Positions 1-8,902 of a DNA stretch of 64,000 nt are shown piece after piece; position 1 is the first letter of the stretch; each line of letters opens with the position of its first letter. The translations under genes and the position numbers were made by a program. This stretch comes from JAHCHG01 sp041394845 (GTDB taxonomy: Bacteria > Acidobacteriota > Blastocatellia > Pyrinomonadales > Pyrinomonadaceae). Below the pieces are notes generated by a model. That model saw nothing but the letters and a program-made list of their open reading frames with translations, searched no databases and had not been told where the DNA came from. The stretch spans positions 1 through 64,000 of the forward strand of contig JAWKHL010000006.1 of the NCBI GenBank assembly GCA_041394845.1, written 5' to 3'.

Positions 1-30
1 GTTTTTTTATTTACAGAGTATTAACCACTT

Positions 31-1728
31 ATGAAAAAAAGTTACGTTTCAGGCACCAGCGACACGCCCCTGCTCGGCGCGACGATCGGCGATATGTTCG
101 ATCAAACGGCGGGAAAATACCCGAATAATGAAGCGCTCATCGTCCGCCATCAGAAGGTCCGCTGGACCTACCGCGAATTAAAAGAGAGAGTCGATCGATG
201 CGCGAGGGCGCTGGCGGCGATCGGTTTGAAGAAGGGCGAGAGGATCGGGATCTGGTCGCCGAACTGCGCCGAATGGACGATAACGCAGTTCGCCACCGCC
301 AAACTCGGGGCGATCCTCGTCAACATCAATCCGAGCTACCGTCTCCACGAACTCGAATACGCGCTCAATCAATCGGGCTGCAAGATGCTCGTCATCGCCG
401 ACCGCTTCAAAACGTCCGATTACGCGCAGATGATCCGCGATCTCGCGCCGGAACTCGGAGCCAGCGCCCCCGGCCAACTCGTAGCCGAAAAACTGCCCCA
501 TCTCAAAACGGTCATCCGGCTCCGCCCGGAACCGGCCGAAGGGATGCTCGCCTGGGACGAACTGCAAGAAAAGGCCGCCGGGTTCAGCGCCGAAGAGTTA
601 AAGGAAGTTCAAAACGATCTCGCCTTTGATGAACCGATCAATATTCAATACACATCCGGCACGACCGGCTATCCGAAGGGCGCCACCTTGAGTCATCACA
701 ACATCCTCAACAACGGCTATTTCATCGCCCGGACGATGAATTTCACCGACCGCGAGCGCGTCGTCATACCGGTTCCGCTCTATCACTGTTTCGGGATGGT
801 GATCGGCAATTTAGCCTGCATCACGCACGGCGCGGCGATGCTCTATCCGAGCGCCGGTTTTGAGGCCGAGTCGGTTTTGCAAATGATCGCCGAGGAAAAA
901 GCGACCGCCCTCTACGGCGTTCCGACGATGTTCATCGCCGAACTCGATCATCCGGACTTTGCGAAATACGATTATTCGAGTTTGCGCACCGGCGTCATGG
1001 CCGGATCGCCCTGTCCGGTCGAGGTGATGAAAAAGGTGCAGACCCTTTTGAACATGTCTGAAGTGCAGATCGCCTACGGGATGACCGAAACGAGTCCGGT
1101 CAGCACGCAGACCCGTTTGGGAGCGCCGCTCGAAAAACAGGTCTCGACCGTCGGCCGCATTCATCCGCATCTGGAGATCAAGATCATCGACCCGGAAACC
1201 GGCCTCGTCGTCCCGCGCGGCGCGTCCGGCGAGCTCTGCACGCGCGGCTACAGCGTCATGCTCGGTTACTGGAACGACCCGGAAAAAACCGCCGAAGCAA
1301 TCGACGCGGCGCGCTGGATGCACACCGGCGATCTGGCTTCGATGGACGACGATGACTACATCAACATCGTCGGCCGGATCAAAGACCTGATCATCCGCGG
1401 CGGCGAGAACATCTACCCGCGCGAGATCGAGGAATTTCTCTACACCCACCCGAAGATCTCGGACGTTCAGGTGATCGGCGTCCCCGACGAAAAGTTCGGC
1501 GAGGAGGTGATGGCCTGGATCAAACTCAAGGAAGGCGCGACGGCCGACGCCGAAGAGATCAGAGAATTCTGTCAGGGCCGGATCGCCCACTACAAAATCC
1601 CCCGCTACTACAAATTCACCGAAGACTTCCCGATGACCGTCACCGGCAAGATCCGCAAAGTCGAGATGCGCGCGATCAGTGTCAGGGAACTGGGACTGGA
1701 AAAAGCGGCGGATATTGAGAATGCCTGA
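31..1728 (+). CDS. AMP-binding acyl-CoA ligase (FadD/medium-chain type)
   Basis: This 565-residue protein is an ATP-dependent acyl-CoA synthetase of the ANL (adenylate-forming) superfamily, which activates fatty acids through an acyl-AMP to the CoA thioester. The phosphate-binding motif YTSGTTGYPKGA lies near residue 207. The A8 hinge motif GRIKDLIIRGGENIYPREIE is near 448. The C-terminal catalytic lysine lies in the TGKIRK segment near residue 540. Length and the absence of a membrane segment fit a soluble medium/long-chain enzyme. The ATG start is 30 bases from the window edge, so its promoter is not visible. A TetR gene and a second acyl-CoA ligase follow on the same strand, which points to fatty-acid degradation or lipid uptake. 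The acyl chain length cannot be read from the sequence. Confidence 0.93.
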   Translation: MKKSYVSGTSDTPLLGATIGDMFDQTAGKYPNNEALIVRHQKVRWTYRELKERVDRCARALAAIGLKKGERIGIWSPNCAEWTITQFATAKLGAILVNINPSYRLHELEYALNQSGCKMLVIADRFKTSDYAQMIRDLAPELGASAPGQLVAEKLPHLKTVIRLRPEPAEGMLAWDELQEKAAGFSAEELKEVQNDLAFDEPINIQYTSGTTGYPKGATLSHHNILNNGYFIARTMNFTDRERVVIPVPLYHCFGMVIGNLACITHGAAMLYPSAGFEAESVLQMIAEEKATALYGVPTMFIAELDHPDFAKYDYSSLRTGVMAGSPCPVEVMKKVQTLLNMSEVQIAYGMTETSPVSTQTRLGAPLEKQVSTVGRIHPHLEIKIIDPETGLVVPRGASGELCTRGYSVMLGYWNDPEKTAEAIDAARWMHTGDLASMDDDDYINIVGRIKDLIIRGGENIYPREIEEFLYTHPKISDVQVIGVPDEKFGEEVMAWIKLKEGATADAEEIREFCQGRIAHYKIPRYYKFTEDFPMTVTGKIRKVEMRAISVRELGLEKAADIENA

Positions 1729-1843
1729 ATTATTGAATATGACAACCGGAAAGCAGATGGCGGGCCAAAATAAATTTGTTGGTGACAAAGCAAAATCAAA
1801 GTATTGTCAACAGCGTTCGGGTTAATAAGTGATTATATGTATT

Positions 1844-1950
1844 GACAAATCACGTTAGACCTAACTTTTTCCGGGTCATTTTAACATTTCAGACCCAGCC
1901 GATGAAATCGGCGGCATAACTTTATGCCGCCCCCTTCGAAGGCTTATTTG
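1844..1950. repeat. Dispersed palindromic repeat, copy 1 (family R1)
   Basis: The 364-base gap between the first ligase and the TetR gene contains a roughly 107-base element that recurs at 34052-34157. Both copies begin TGACAAATCAC, continue through TTTCCGGGTCAT and ATTTCAGA, and then carry the stacked short palindromes GCCGAT..ATCGGC, GGCATAA..TTATGCC and a hairpin ending in GAAGGCTTA or GAGGGCTTA. The consecutive small hairpins resemble REP-type extragenic palindromes. No REP-associated transposase is present in the window. Confidence 0.7.
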
Positions 1951-1990
1951 CCCGGTCCCGGCCGATTACAAAACTTTTACAAAATAATCC

Positions 1991-2018
1991 TTGCTTTCAT
2001 TTTCGACTTTGATATAAC
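1991..2018 (+). promoter_or_regulatory. Candidate sigma-70-like promoter of the TetR gene
   Basis: TTGCTT at 1991 and TATAAC at 2013 are separated by 16 bases. They lie just upstream of the palindrome at 2031-2050 and about 75 bases before the TetR start. The match is modest and rests on visual comparison only. Confidence 0.45.
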
Positions 2019-2030
2019 CTTATAAAAAAA

Positions 2031-2050
2031 ATGAATGACCATTCATTCAT
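2031..2050. promoter_or_regulatory. FadR-type operator palindrome
   Basis: The 20-base site has perfect 8-base arms, ATGAATGA and TCATTCAT, around a 4-base centre. The arms match the TGAATGA..TCATTCA operator known for the TetR-type fatty-acid regulator FadR (YsiA) of Bacillus. It sits just after the likely -10 element and 43 bases before the start of a TetR gene. Autorepression relieved by long-chain acyl-CoA is the natural inference. Confidence 0.75.
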
Positions 2051-2092
2051 AATTATGAATTGGGAATTACGATTTAAATCCGAAATCGAACT

Positions 2093-2710
2093 ATGTCAAC
2101 TTCCGTCAGTGCTAAAAATCAAACCCGGGCGGTGGTCCCGGACAAACGCGAAGCGATTCTAAACGCGGCCGTCAAGGTGTTCGCCCAAAAAGGCTATTTC
2201 AATTCCAAGGTCGCCGATGTCGCCAAACAGGCGGGGATCGCCGACGGCACCGTTTACCTTTACTTCAAGAGCAAGAGCGAGATCCTTCATTCGGTTTTCG
2301 ACCGGGCGATGGAGGAATTCATCAATGAGGGCAAACGCGAACTGGCCGTGCTCGAAGATCCGGGCGAACGGCTCCGGAGGATCGCCCGGCTTCATCTGGA
2401 AAGGCTGAGCGCCGACCGCGAGCTGGCCATCGTCTTTCAGGTCGAACTGCGCGGTTCGACCAAGTTCATGGAAGAATTCTCGGCCGCCGGTTTCGCCGAT
2501 TATCTGGATATTATGTCAAACACCATCCGGGAAGGTCAGAAACGGGGACTTTTTCGCAAGGACGTCAAACCGATCGTCTGCGCCAAGATACTGTACGGCG
2601 CTCTGGACGAGATGGTGACGAACTGGATCCTGTCGAAAAAATCCTACCCCCTGCCTCCGATGGCCGATACGGTTCTGGAGATCTTTTTCGGCGGAGTTTT
2701 AAACAAATGA
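2093..2710 (+). CDS. TetR/AcrR-family regulator, FadR-like
   Basis: This is a 205-residue TetR-family repressor. The N-terminal helix-turn-helix domain (about residues 18-65) has the family pattern KREAILNAAVKVF, then VADVAKQAGIADGTVYLYFK. The rest is the helical ligand-binding domain, with a C-terminal segment of the kind seen in FadR-type regulators. The gene overlaps the next acyl-CoA ligase by the ATGA overlap at 2707-2710, so the two are translationally coupled. The TGAATGA..TCATTCA palindrome upstream is the FadR operator type. The inferred role is acyl-CoA-responsive repression of this operon and possibly of other beta-oxidation genes. The ligand is not proven by the sequence. Confidence 0.88.
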   Translation: MSTSVSAKNQTRAVVPDKREAILNAAVKVFAQKGYFNSKVADVAKQAGIADGTVYLYFKSKSEILHSVFDRAMEEFINEGKRELAVLEDPGERLRRIARLHLERLSADRELAIVFQVELRGSTKFMEEFSAAGFADYLDIMSNTIREGQKRGLFRKDVKPIVCAKILYGALDEMVTNWILSKKSYPLPPMADTVLEIFFGGVLNK

Positions 2711-4578
2711 ATCAAGATCTGACGATGGACAATCCGCAATCCGCAATCCCAAACCCGAAATTGGAGGGACGAGCCGGATTTGATCCGGACGCCCCCGCCA
2801 CGTTGGCGGAACTTTTCCTGAAAGCGGCCGAAAGACACGAGCGAACCGACGCCCTCAACTACAAAAAAGAAGATGAGTGGATTCCCATTTCCTCGCGGGA
2901 GATGATCGAACGCGCCGAACGGATCGCGCTCGGTCTCCATTCGCTCGGCGTCCGCAAAGGCGACCGGGTCGCGCTGCTTTCGGCCAACTCGCCCGAATGG
3001 ACCCTGACCGACGCCGGTTGCCAGTTCGCCGGAGTGATCGACGTTCCGATCTACACCACGCTGGCCCCGGCATCGGTCGAATACATCATCCGGGACGCCG
3101 GCGCGCGCGTCTTTTTTCTGCAAAACAAAGCCACCTTAGAACGCATCCGGGAAATCCTGCCGAACTGCCCGAGCCTGGAAAAGTTTGTCATCTTCGAACC
3201 GGGCGAGGAGCCTTTGGGCGAAAACGCCTTGACGCTGGCGGAGTTGGAGGCGGCGGGCGAAAAATTAAAAACCGAGCGACCCGATCTCCTGCGGGAGATC
3301 GGCGAGACGATCTCGCCCGACGACATCGCCACTTTGATCTACACCTCGGGGACGACCGGAGAACCGAAGGGCGTCATGCTCTCGCACGGCAATCTGGTCT
3401 CCAACGCCATCGACGCCGGGGCCGAATTCAGTTTTTCCCGTTCCGACAAACCGCTTTCCGTTCTTCCCCTCTCGCACGTTTTCGAGCGGACCGGAATGTA
3501 TCTTTACATCTTTCACGGAATGGCGGTTCATTACGCCGAATCGATCGAAAAATCGGCGGAAAACCTCGGCGAGGTGCGCCCGACGATCTTCGTCGGCGTC
3601 CCGCGCATCTTCGAAAAGGTCTACGAAAAAGCCCGGCTCAAGGCCGCTCAGGAAAGCCGCCTCAAGGAGGCCATCTTCGACTGGGCCGTAGCCGTCGGCA
3701 AGGAATACGCCCTGCAGATGGAAAAACGCGAAGAGATCTCTTACGTTCTGGCCGTCAAACACAGCATCGCCGACACGCTTGTTTTTTCGCGCCTGCGCAA
3801 TTTTTTCGGCGGGAATCTGAGGTTTTGCATCACCGGCGGGGCGGCTCTCTCCGATGACATCTATCTGATCTTTACGGGCGCCGGGATCAACATCATGCAG
3901 GGCTACGGTCTGACCGAGACCTCGCCCGTCAACACCACCAACACTCTGGTCAATCACCGGCTCGGGACGGTCGGGAAACCGATCCGCAACGTTCGCATCC
4001 GGACCGCCGATGACGGCGAGATCGAGATTTCGGGGCCGAACGTGATGCTCGGCTATTACAACAAACCCGAGGCGACCCGCGAGGTTTTCACCGAAGACGG
4101 ATGGTTCAAGACGGGCGACATCGGCGAGATCAGCGGGGACGGATTTTTGCGGATCACCGATCGCAAAAAGGAGCTCTTCAAAACCTCGGGCGGAAAATAC
4201 ATCGCCCCTTCGCCGATCGAACAGATGATCAAGGGAATCCGCTACGTCAGCCAGGTCGTCCTCGTCGGCAACGAACGGAAATTCCCGGCCGCGCTGATCG
4301 TTCCGAGTTTCGAACAACTGGAGAGTTTCGCCAAGGCCGAAGGGCTCGATCTGAAAACGCCGGAGGAATTCTGCTCGAACCCGCGGGTGGTGGAATTGCT
4401 TGAAAACGAAGTGGAAAAGGTCTGCCGGGATCTGTCGCGCTACGAGCGGGTCAAACGGATCGCGCTGCTCGAAGAGGAGCTGACGGTCGAAGGCGGCGAA
4501 CTGACCCCGACGCTCAAGATCAAGCGCCGGGTGGTCGATGAAAAATACAGCCGGGTGATCGAGGAAATCTATTCTTGA
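2707..4578 (+). CDS. Long-chain acyl-CoA synthetase (FadD15/ACSL type)
   Basis: This 623-residue AMP-forming long-chain fatty acid-CoA ligase belongs to the larger ACSL-like branch. The nucleotide-binding motif YTSGTTGEPKGVMLSHGN is near residue 211. The motif GYGLTETSPV follows near 400. The linker region DRKKELFKTSGGKYIAPSPI is near residue 484, as is typical of the FadD15/Faa type. The start overlaps the TetR stop codon, so it is cotranscribed with its probable regulator. Residues 9-18 (NPQSAIPNPK) are encoded by tandem 7-base repeats (2731-2762) related to those in several intergenic regions here. The conserved domain begins only after them, so this N-terminal extension looks dispensable. 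A later start after the repeat cannot be excluded. Confidence 0.93.
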   Translation: MNQDLTMDNPQSAIPNPKLEGRAGFDPDAPATLAELFLKAAERHERTDALNYKKEDEWIPISSREMIERAERIALGLHSLGVRKGDRVALLSANSPEWTLTDAGCQFAGVIDVPIYTTLAPASVEYIIRDAGARVFFLQNKATLERIREILPNCPSLEKFVIFEPGEEPLGENALTLAELEAAGEKLKTERPDLLREIGETISPDDIATLIYTSGTTGEPKGVMLSHGNLVSNAIDAGAEFSFSRSDKPLSVLPLSHVFERTGMYLYIFHGMAVHYAESIEKSAENLGEVRPTIFVGVPRIFEKVYEKARLKAAQESRLKEAIFDWAVAVGKEYALQMEKREEISYVLAVKHSIADTLVFSRLRNFFGGNLRFCITGGAALSDDIYLIFTGAGINIMQGYGLTETSPVNTTNTLVNHRLGTVGKPIRNVRIRTADDGEIEISGPNVMLGYYNKPEATREVFTEDGWFKTGDIGEISGDGFLRITDRKKELFKTSGGKYIAPSPIEQMIKGIRYVSQVVLVGNERKFPAALIVPSFEQLESFAKAEGLDLKTPEEFCSNPRVVELLENEVEKVCRDLSRYERVKRIALLEEELTVEGGELTPTLKIKRRVVDEKYSRVIEEIYS

Positions 4579-4701
4579 TTTTGGATTTTAGGTTTTGGAT
4601 TTTGGATTACCTTTGATCTCAAGGCATTCGGAAAATTGCTCAAACCGACTGACAGCAAATGAACAAACCAATCCAAAATCTAAAATCCAAAACCCAAATC
4701 C
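4577..4701. repeat. Heptamer-type inverted repeat between convergent genes
   Basis: Two tandem-repeat arms face each other. At 4577-4608 there are repeats of the GATTTTG/GGATTTT type, and at 4670-4701 the complementary CAAAATC/AATCCAA type, separated by about 60 unrelated bases. They sit between the stop of the acyl-CoA ligase and the convergent polysaccharide export gene, and could fold into a long imperfect stem acting as a bidirectional transcription end. The same architecture recurs at several other gene ends in this window. Confidence 0.7.
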
Positions 4702-5702
4702 TAATAAAGAACTCTCGTTCCGAGTCCCTGCGTGACGGCGGTGATCCCGGTGCGGCCCGCGCCGGTGATGACTTCAAAGGCGATCTGGGCGATGCTCTTT
4801 TTGGTTTTATCGACCTCGATGATGTCGTAAGGTTCGAGCAGGGGATCTTTTTCCTTGCCCTCCTTGATCAGATCGTAATTGACCGAGATCGTTTCTCTTT
4901 GTTTGGAGTTGTTTTTGAGCCGGTAGATGGTGATGTCCTTGGTCTTGGCTCTCCGGTTGACACCGCCGACCATGGCGATCGCCTGGGTCAACGTCAGACC
5001 GCCTTCGGTCAGACGAATCCCCTGCGGGCGCAGCACCTCGCCGGTGATGTAAACGGGCGAGGCTTTCTGAACGACGATGATGTCGCCGGGATGAACTTCC
5101 GGATTGGCCTCGGTGCTTCCGCGCTGAAGACTCCCCAGACTGTAGATCCTCGAAGGAACGTCCATTCCGTTGTTGGTGTCGGCCAGCCATTCATCCTGCT
5201 CGTTTTCTTCGGCGCACATCAGCGGCTGGGTGCGGAAGATCTGGATCAAACCTCCGGCTTCCTCGGTCACGCCCCCGGAGACGGAGATCAGTTCCAAAAG
5301 GGTCGCCCTCCGGTGAAGATCGACCTTTTGCTGTTCGACGACCGCCCCGATAATGACCGCCGGCGGCCGGCTTTTTTGTTCGACGACGCTGACGCTGACC
5401 TGAGGATTCTTCAGGTATTTCGACAAGAGCTGGGCGACGTCTGAGCGCAGTTCCTTCTCGGTCCGGCATTTGGCGTAAACCGTGTCATTGAAATAGGGGA
5501 CCTGAAACTTTCCGTCCTCGTCAATTCTCGGTTCGGAATTAAAATCCGGTTCGCCCAGAACCTTGATCGATAATTTATCGCCGGGGCCGATCAAATACCC
5601 GCGCTCGTTTTCGGCATCCTTGACCGAAACGATCTCCTGACCGAAGGCGGCCTGAAACAAACCGAACGACAGGATAAACAACAACACAGCTTTTACTTTC
5701 AT
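4701..5702 (-). CDS. Polysaccharide export protein, Wza-like (Poly_export/SLBB)
   Basis: This 333-residue periplasmic or outer-membrane polysaccharide export protein has an N-terminal signal peptide (KAVLLFILSFGLFQAAFG). The Poly_export domain follows, starting with the family phrase YLIGPGDKLSIKVLGEPDFN and continuing VDEDGKFQVPY-like, at about residues 30-120. SLBB-type beta-grasp modules follow; one contains VYITGEVLRPQGIRLTEGGLTLTQ-like sequence near residue 215. Wza-family proteins form the outer-membrane channel for capsule or exopolysaccharide. An ATG at 5702 with AGAGG 8 bases upstream is preferred over the TTG one codon earlier. It is divergent from a membrane nucleotide-sugar dehydratase, so this is probably one edge of a polysaccharide locus. 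No glycosyltransferase or Wzc-like kinase is visible here. Confidence 0.88.
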   Translation of the reverse strand: MKVKAVLLFILSFGLFQAAFGQEIVSVKDAENERGYLIGPGDKLSIKVLGEPDFNSEPRIDEDGKFQVPYFNDTVYAKCRTEKELRSDVAQLLSKYLKNPQVSVSVVEQKSRPPAVIIGAVVEQQKVDLHRRATLLELISVSGGVTEEAGGLIQIFRTQPLMCAEENEQDEWLADTNNGMDVPSRIYSLGSLQRGSTEANPEVHPGDIIVVQKASPVYITGEVLRPQGIRLTEGGLTLTQAIAMVGGVNRRAKTKDITIYRLKNNSKQRETISVNYDLIKEGKEKDPLLEPYDIIEVDKTKKSIAQIAFEVITGAGRTGITAVTQGLGTRVLY

Positions 5703-6017
5703 CAAAATACCTCTTAAATATCTTAAAAAATTTCGGTTAAATTATTTTTTTATTTAGTTTATTAACTTATAGTTCGCACAGAATAACGCAGTATGGCGTT
5801 TGATTCAACCTTTTATCCGCGCGGTTGCCTGTTATAATATCCCGTAACCGGTTCGGCCGACCAAAGCCTTTCGCCGATTTCAAGATTCACGAATGAATCT
5901 TTTTTCTTTCCGGGGCCGAATTTAATACGAAATCCGCGCTCGCCAAATCCCAAATCATTTTGGTTGACTATTTCGGATTTGCCGAGTAATTTCAAGATGT
6001 AGCTGACACAATCCGCC
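5703..6017. other. Divergent intergenic region, promoters only
   Basis: This 315-base stretch separates the divergent polysaccharide export and dehydratase genes, so it must contain both promoters. It is AT-rich near the export gene. A 68-codon open frame runs leftward through it (5813-6019), but it has no recognisable domain and I do not call it. No riboswitch or repeat was recognised. Confidence 0.5.
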
Positions 6018-8000
6018 ATGAAAATCTTTTCGAAAACAAGCCAACCCGAAGAGCGACTCTGGTTTCTTCGCCGCCCTTTTCAGTTTCTGTGCGACGTCAG
6101 CGTGCTGGCCGGAGCGTTCTTTCTGGCTTATCTTTTCCGGTTTGATTTTCAGCTCAACGAATATTATTTCGACAACGCGCTGAATCAACTGCCGTTCGTC
6201 GTGTTGGTTCAGTTCGCCTCGCTTTTTCTGGTCGGGGCCTATTCGATCATCTGGCGCTACGTCAGTTTTGAAGACATCAAAGCCTTTCTCAAGGCGGCCC
6301 TGATGTCGGGCCTGATTCTCGTTCTGGTTCGCCTGCTCCTCTCGCCCGGACGGTTTATCCGCTGGCAGGTTCCGCTGTCGATCATTCTGATGGACACGCT
6401 CTTCGCCTTTGCCGGACTTCTGACCCTCCGCCTGCTCCGGCGTTTCTTTTACGAGATCAGCGAAAAGCGCTCGTTCCAGCCGGGCAAGGCGCGCGTTGTC
6501 AAAAAATCGACCTTGCTGGTCGGAGCCGGAAGGATCGGCGCGCTGGTGGTCAAGGACATTCTGGGGCGCGGCGATACGGAATTCGAGATCAAGGGTTTCG
6601 TCGATGACGACAAACACAAAAAAGGCGGCAGCGTCAACGGCATCAAGGTGCTGGGAACGACCGACGATCTGGCCCGTCTGGTCGATGAGCTTCACATCGA
6701 ACAAGTGGTCATCGCCATCGATCAGGCGCAGGGCAAGGACATCCGGCGGATACTGGACATCTGCGGAGCGATTCCGGTCAAGGCCAGGATCGTTCCGAGT
6801 CTCCACGAGATCGTTCACGGAAGCGTCAAGGTGAGCCGCATCCGCGACGTTCAGATCGAGGATCTGCTGGGACGCGAACCGGTCGAACTGGACGACGAGA
6901 ACCTGCACGATTTTCTGACCGGCAAAGTGGTGTTGGTGACGGGCGCGGGCGGTTCGATCGGATCGGAACTGGTCCGGCAGGCGGCGGAGTTCAAACCGAA
7001 ACTCCTGCTTCTGGTGGAAAGGACCGAATTTCCGCTGTTTGAGATCGAACGCGAGTTGAGCAAGAATTTCGAACATCTCAATTACGCACCGCTTCTGGCG
7101 GACATCGGCGACGAGCTAAGGATGCGCGAGATCTTCGAAGAATACAAACCCGAGGTCGTCTTTCACGCCGCCGCCCACAAACATGTGCCGATCATGGAGG
7201 CCAACCCGACCGAGGCGATCAAGAACAACATCTTCGCCACCAAACTGATCGGAGAACTGGCCGGAGAAACCGGAACCCGCGACTTCGTTCTGATCTCGAC
7301 CGACAAAGCCGTCAATCCGACCTCGGTGATGGGCGCTTCGAAAAGGATCGCCGAGATCGTTCTCCAGGGGCTCAATCAGGTTTATCAGACAAACTTTATG
7401 GCGGTCCGCTTCGGCAACGTCCTCGGTTCGACCGGTTCGGTCATTCCCATCTTCCGCGAACAGATCCAGCAGGGCAAACCGATCACCGTCACGCACAAGG
7501 ATATGACCCGCTATTTTATGACCATCCCCGAGGCATCGCAGCTCGTTCTGCAGGCCGGAGCGCTTGGCAAAGGCGGCGAGATCTTTATTCTCGACATGGG
7601 GCAACCGGTCAGGATCCTCGATCTGGCCGAAGATATGATCCGGCTTTCCGGCCTCCAGCCCTACGAGGAGATCGGCATCGTCTTTACCGGAATGCGTCCG
7701 GGCGAAAAACTTTTCGAAGAATTGGAGATCACCGGAGAAAATCTGCTGAAAACCGAACATCCGAAGATCTTCATCGGCCGGATCGCCGCCTATCCGAACG
7801 AGGACATCGAACAGATCCTCAGCAGTTTCCGTCAGGCCTTGAGCGAAAATGACAAAACTAAGATCCGCCGCCTGCTCAATCATTTTTTGCCCGAAGCCAA
7901 AATTTCCGTCGGAGAAAAAGAAGTAGGATCGACCGGCCAGACGCAACCGTCAGGCCCGGAAAATCTGATCAAACCCCGGCGATCGGCGCTCGAGACTTAA
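6018..8000 (+). CDS. Membrane-bound nucleoside-diphosphate-sugar 4,6-dehydratase (FlaA1/CapD/WbpM type)
   Basis: This 660-residue protein belongs to the large membrane branch of UDP-GlcNAc 4,6-dehydratases, which make precursors of deoxy-amino sugars for surface glycans. The N-terminal 140 residues contain about four hydrophobic segments (for example DVSVLAGAFFLAYLFRF and LILVLVRLLL). A first Rossmann-like domain begins LLVGAGRIGALVVKDI near residue 172. The catalytic SDR domain starts VLVTGAGGSIGSELVRQ near residue 305. The motif STDKAVNPTSVMGASK near 430 has Met in place of the usual SDR Tyr, the Ser-Met-Lys variant known for PglF/WbpM enzymes. It is transcribed away from the Wza-like exporter. 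The last 25 residues are low-complexity and probably disordered. Confidence 0.93.
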   Translation: MKIFSKTSQPEERLWFLRRPFQFLCDVSVLAGAFFLAYLFRFDFQLNEYYFDNALNQLPFVVLVQFASLFLVGAYSIIWRYVSFEDIKAFLKAALMSGLILVLVRLLLSPGRFIRWQVPLSIILMDTLFAFAGLLTLRLLRRFFYEISEKRSFQPGKARVVKKSTLLVGAGRIGALVVKDILGRGDTEFEIKGFVDDDKHKKGGSVNGIKVLGTTDDLARLVDELHIEQVVIAIDQAQGKDIRRILDICGAIPVKARIVPSLHEIVHGSVKVSRIRDVQIEDLLGREPVELDDENLHDFLTGKVVLVTGAGGSIGSELVRQAAEFKPKLLLLVERTEFPLFEIERELSKNFEHLNYAPLLADIGDELRMREIFEEYKPEVVFHAAAHKHVPIMEANPTEAIKNNIFATKLIGELAGETGTRDFVLISTDKAVNPTSVMGASKRIAEIVLQGLNQVYQTNFMAVRFGNVLGSTGSVIPIFREQIQQGKPITVTHKDMTRYFMTIPEASQLVLQAGALGKGGEIFILDMGQPVRILDLAEDMIRLSGLQPYEEIGIVFTGMRPGEKLFEELEITGENLLKTEHPKIFIGRIAAYPNEDIEQILSSFRQALSENDKTKIRRLLNHFLPEAKISVGEKEVGSTGQTQPSGPENLIKPRRSALET

Positions 8001-8265
8001 ATAAAAAAACAGCATCAGACCAACGGTTCGAAATCCTTCGGGCGACCGCCCGCCTAACGAGGAGGCCCCGACCGACTTTTTCATCAACGGCGCGAAAACG
8101 ACTTAAAACTCCCCCTTGTCAGCTTTCGACCACAAGCCCGGAAAATTCAGCCGACGAAAATATTCGGTCTCCGTTCAGATTGTCGGGGCGACCGCTGAAT
8201 TTTTTACCGGTTAGCGGGAATTAGACCCTTCTTGGTTTTTATCGCGGTTAGGGGGAAAATACCAT

Positions 8266-8889
8266 ATGAGCAAAATTCTTATTAAAACGGCGTGTCTGTT
8301 TGTCTCGCTGACATTGTTTTTAGCTTGTCAAGCCGGATCGGATGCCGAAACGAACCCGAATTCTCCGGTCAACCGAACCGAAACGCAGACTTACAAATCA
8401 ACCGGCGTGATCAAAAAAATTGACGCGGAAAAAGGCGAGATCACCATCGATCACGAGGATATTCCGGGCTATATGTCGGCGATGGAGATGACCGAACCGG
8501 TCGCCGATAAAAAGATGCTCGAACCGCTAAAGGCGGGCGACAAGGTCGATTTCGAGATCGAACGAACCGGGCCGGAGGTGATCGTTACAAAGATCGCGAA
8601 AACCGGCGGGGTTTTGAGCGGAAGCGAGATCTTCAAAACCAATTGCGCCGAATGCCACGGCGAAAAAGGCGAGGGGGCGAAAAAAGGGATCCCGCTCGTC
8701 TCGGGACACGCGCTTCATCATTCCGAAAGCGAATACGTCGAACAGGTCAAAAACGGCGAGGAGGATAAAATGCCGGCTTTTCGCGACAAATTGTCGGAAG
8801 AGGAGATCGCCGGGGTTGTAAAATACGTTCGCGAAACTCTGCAAAAAAATTCTTCGGCCGGAGAAGAGAAGCATCAGCATGGTCATTAA
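8266..8889 (+). CDS. Lipoprotein with CusF-type copper-binding domain fused to cytochrome c
   Basis: This 207-residue exported protein has a lipoprotein signal (SLTLFLAC, cysteine near residue 21). The first domain (about 40-110) has the CusF-like copper site pattern HEDIPGYMSAMEM, with one His and three Met as in periplasmic Cu(I)-binding domains. The second domain (about 120-195) is a class I cytochrome c with the haem motif CAECH near residue 127 and a probable distal Met in the KMPAF segment. The C-terminus is His-rich (EEKHQHGH). Fusing a copper chaperone fold to a c-type cytochrome suggests a role in copper handling or electron transfer at the membrane surface. The next gene starts 13 bases downstream and is probably cotranscribed. 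Confidence 0.85.
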   Translation: MSKILIKTACLFVSLTLFLACQAGSDAETNPNSPVNRTETQTYKSTGVIKKIDAEKGEITIDHEDIPGYMSAMEMTEPVADKKMLEPLKAGDKVDFEIERTGPEVIVTKIAKTGGVLSGSEIFKTNCAECHGEKGEGAKKGIPLVSGHALHHSESEYVEQVKNGEEDKMPAFRDKLSEEEIAGVVKYVRETLQKNSSAGEEKHQHGH

Positions 8890-8902
8890 AACCCGAATCT
8901 TT

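Noticed and set aside
811..1788. Antisense 325-codon frame opposite the first acyl-CoA ligase
   Set aside because: Same kind of shadow; the + strand protein has all ANL motifs.
5813..6019. 68-codon leftward frame in the divergent export/dehydratase region
   Set aside because: It overlaps the dehydratase start, lacks a visible ribosome binding site and has no recognisable domain.
8001..8265. Possible riboswitch or leader upstream of the CusF-cytochrome gene
   Set aside because: Some GC-rich complementarity is seen (CTTCGGGCGACCGCCCG), but no known riboswitch core could be recognised.
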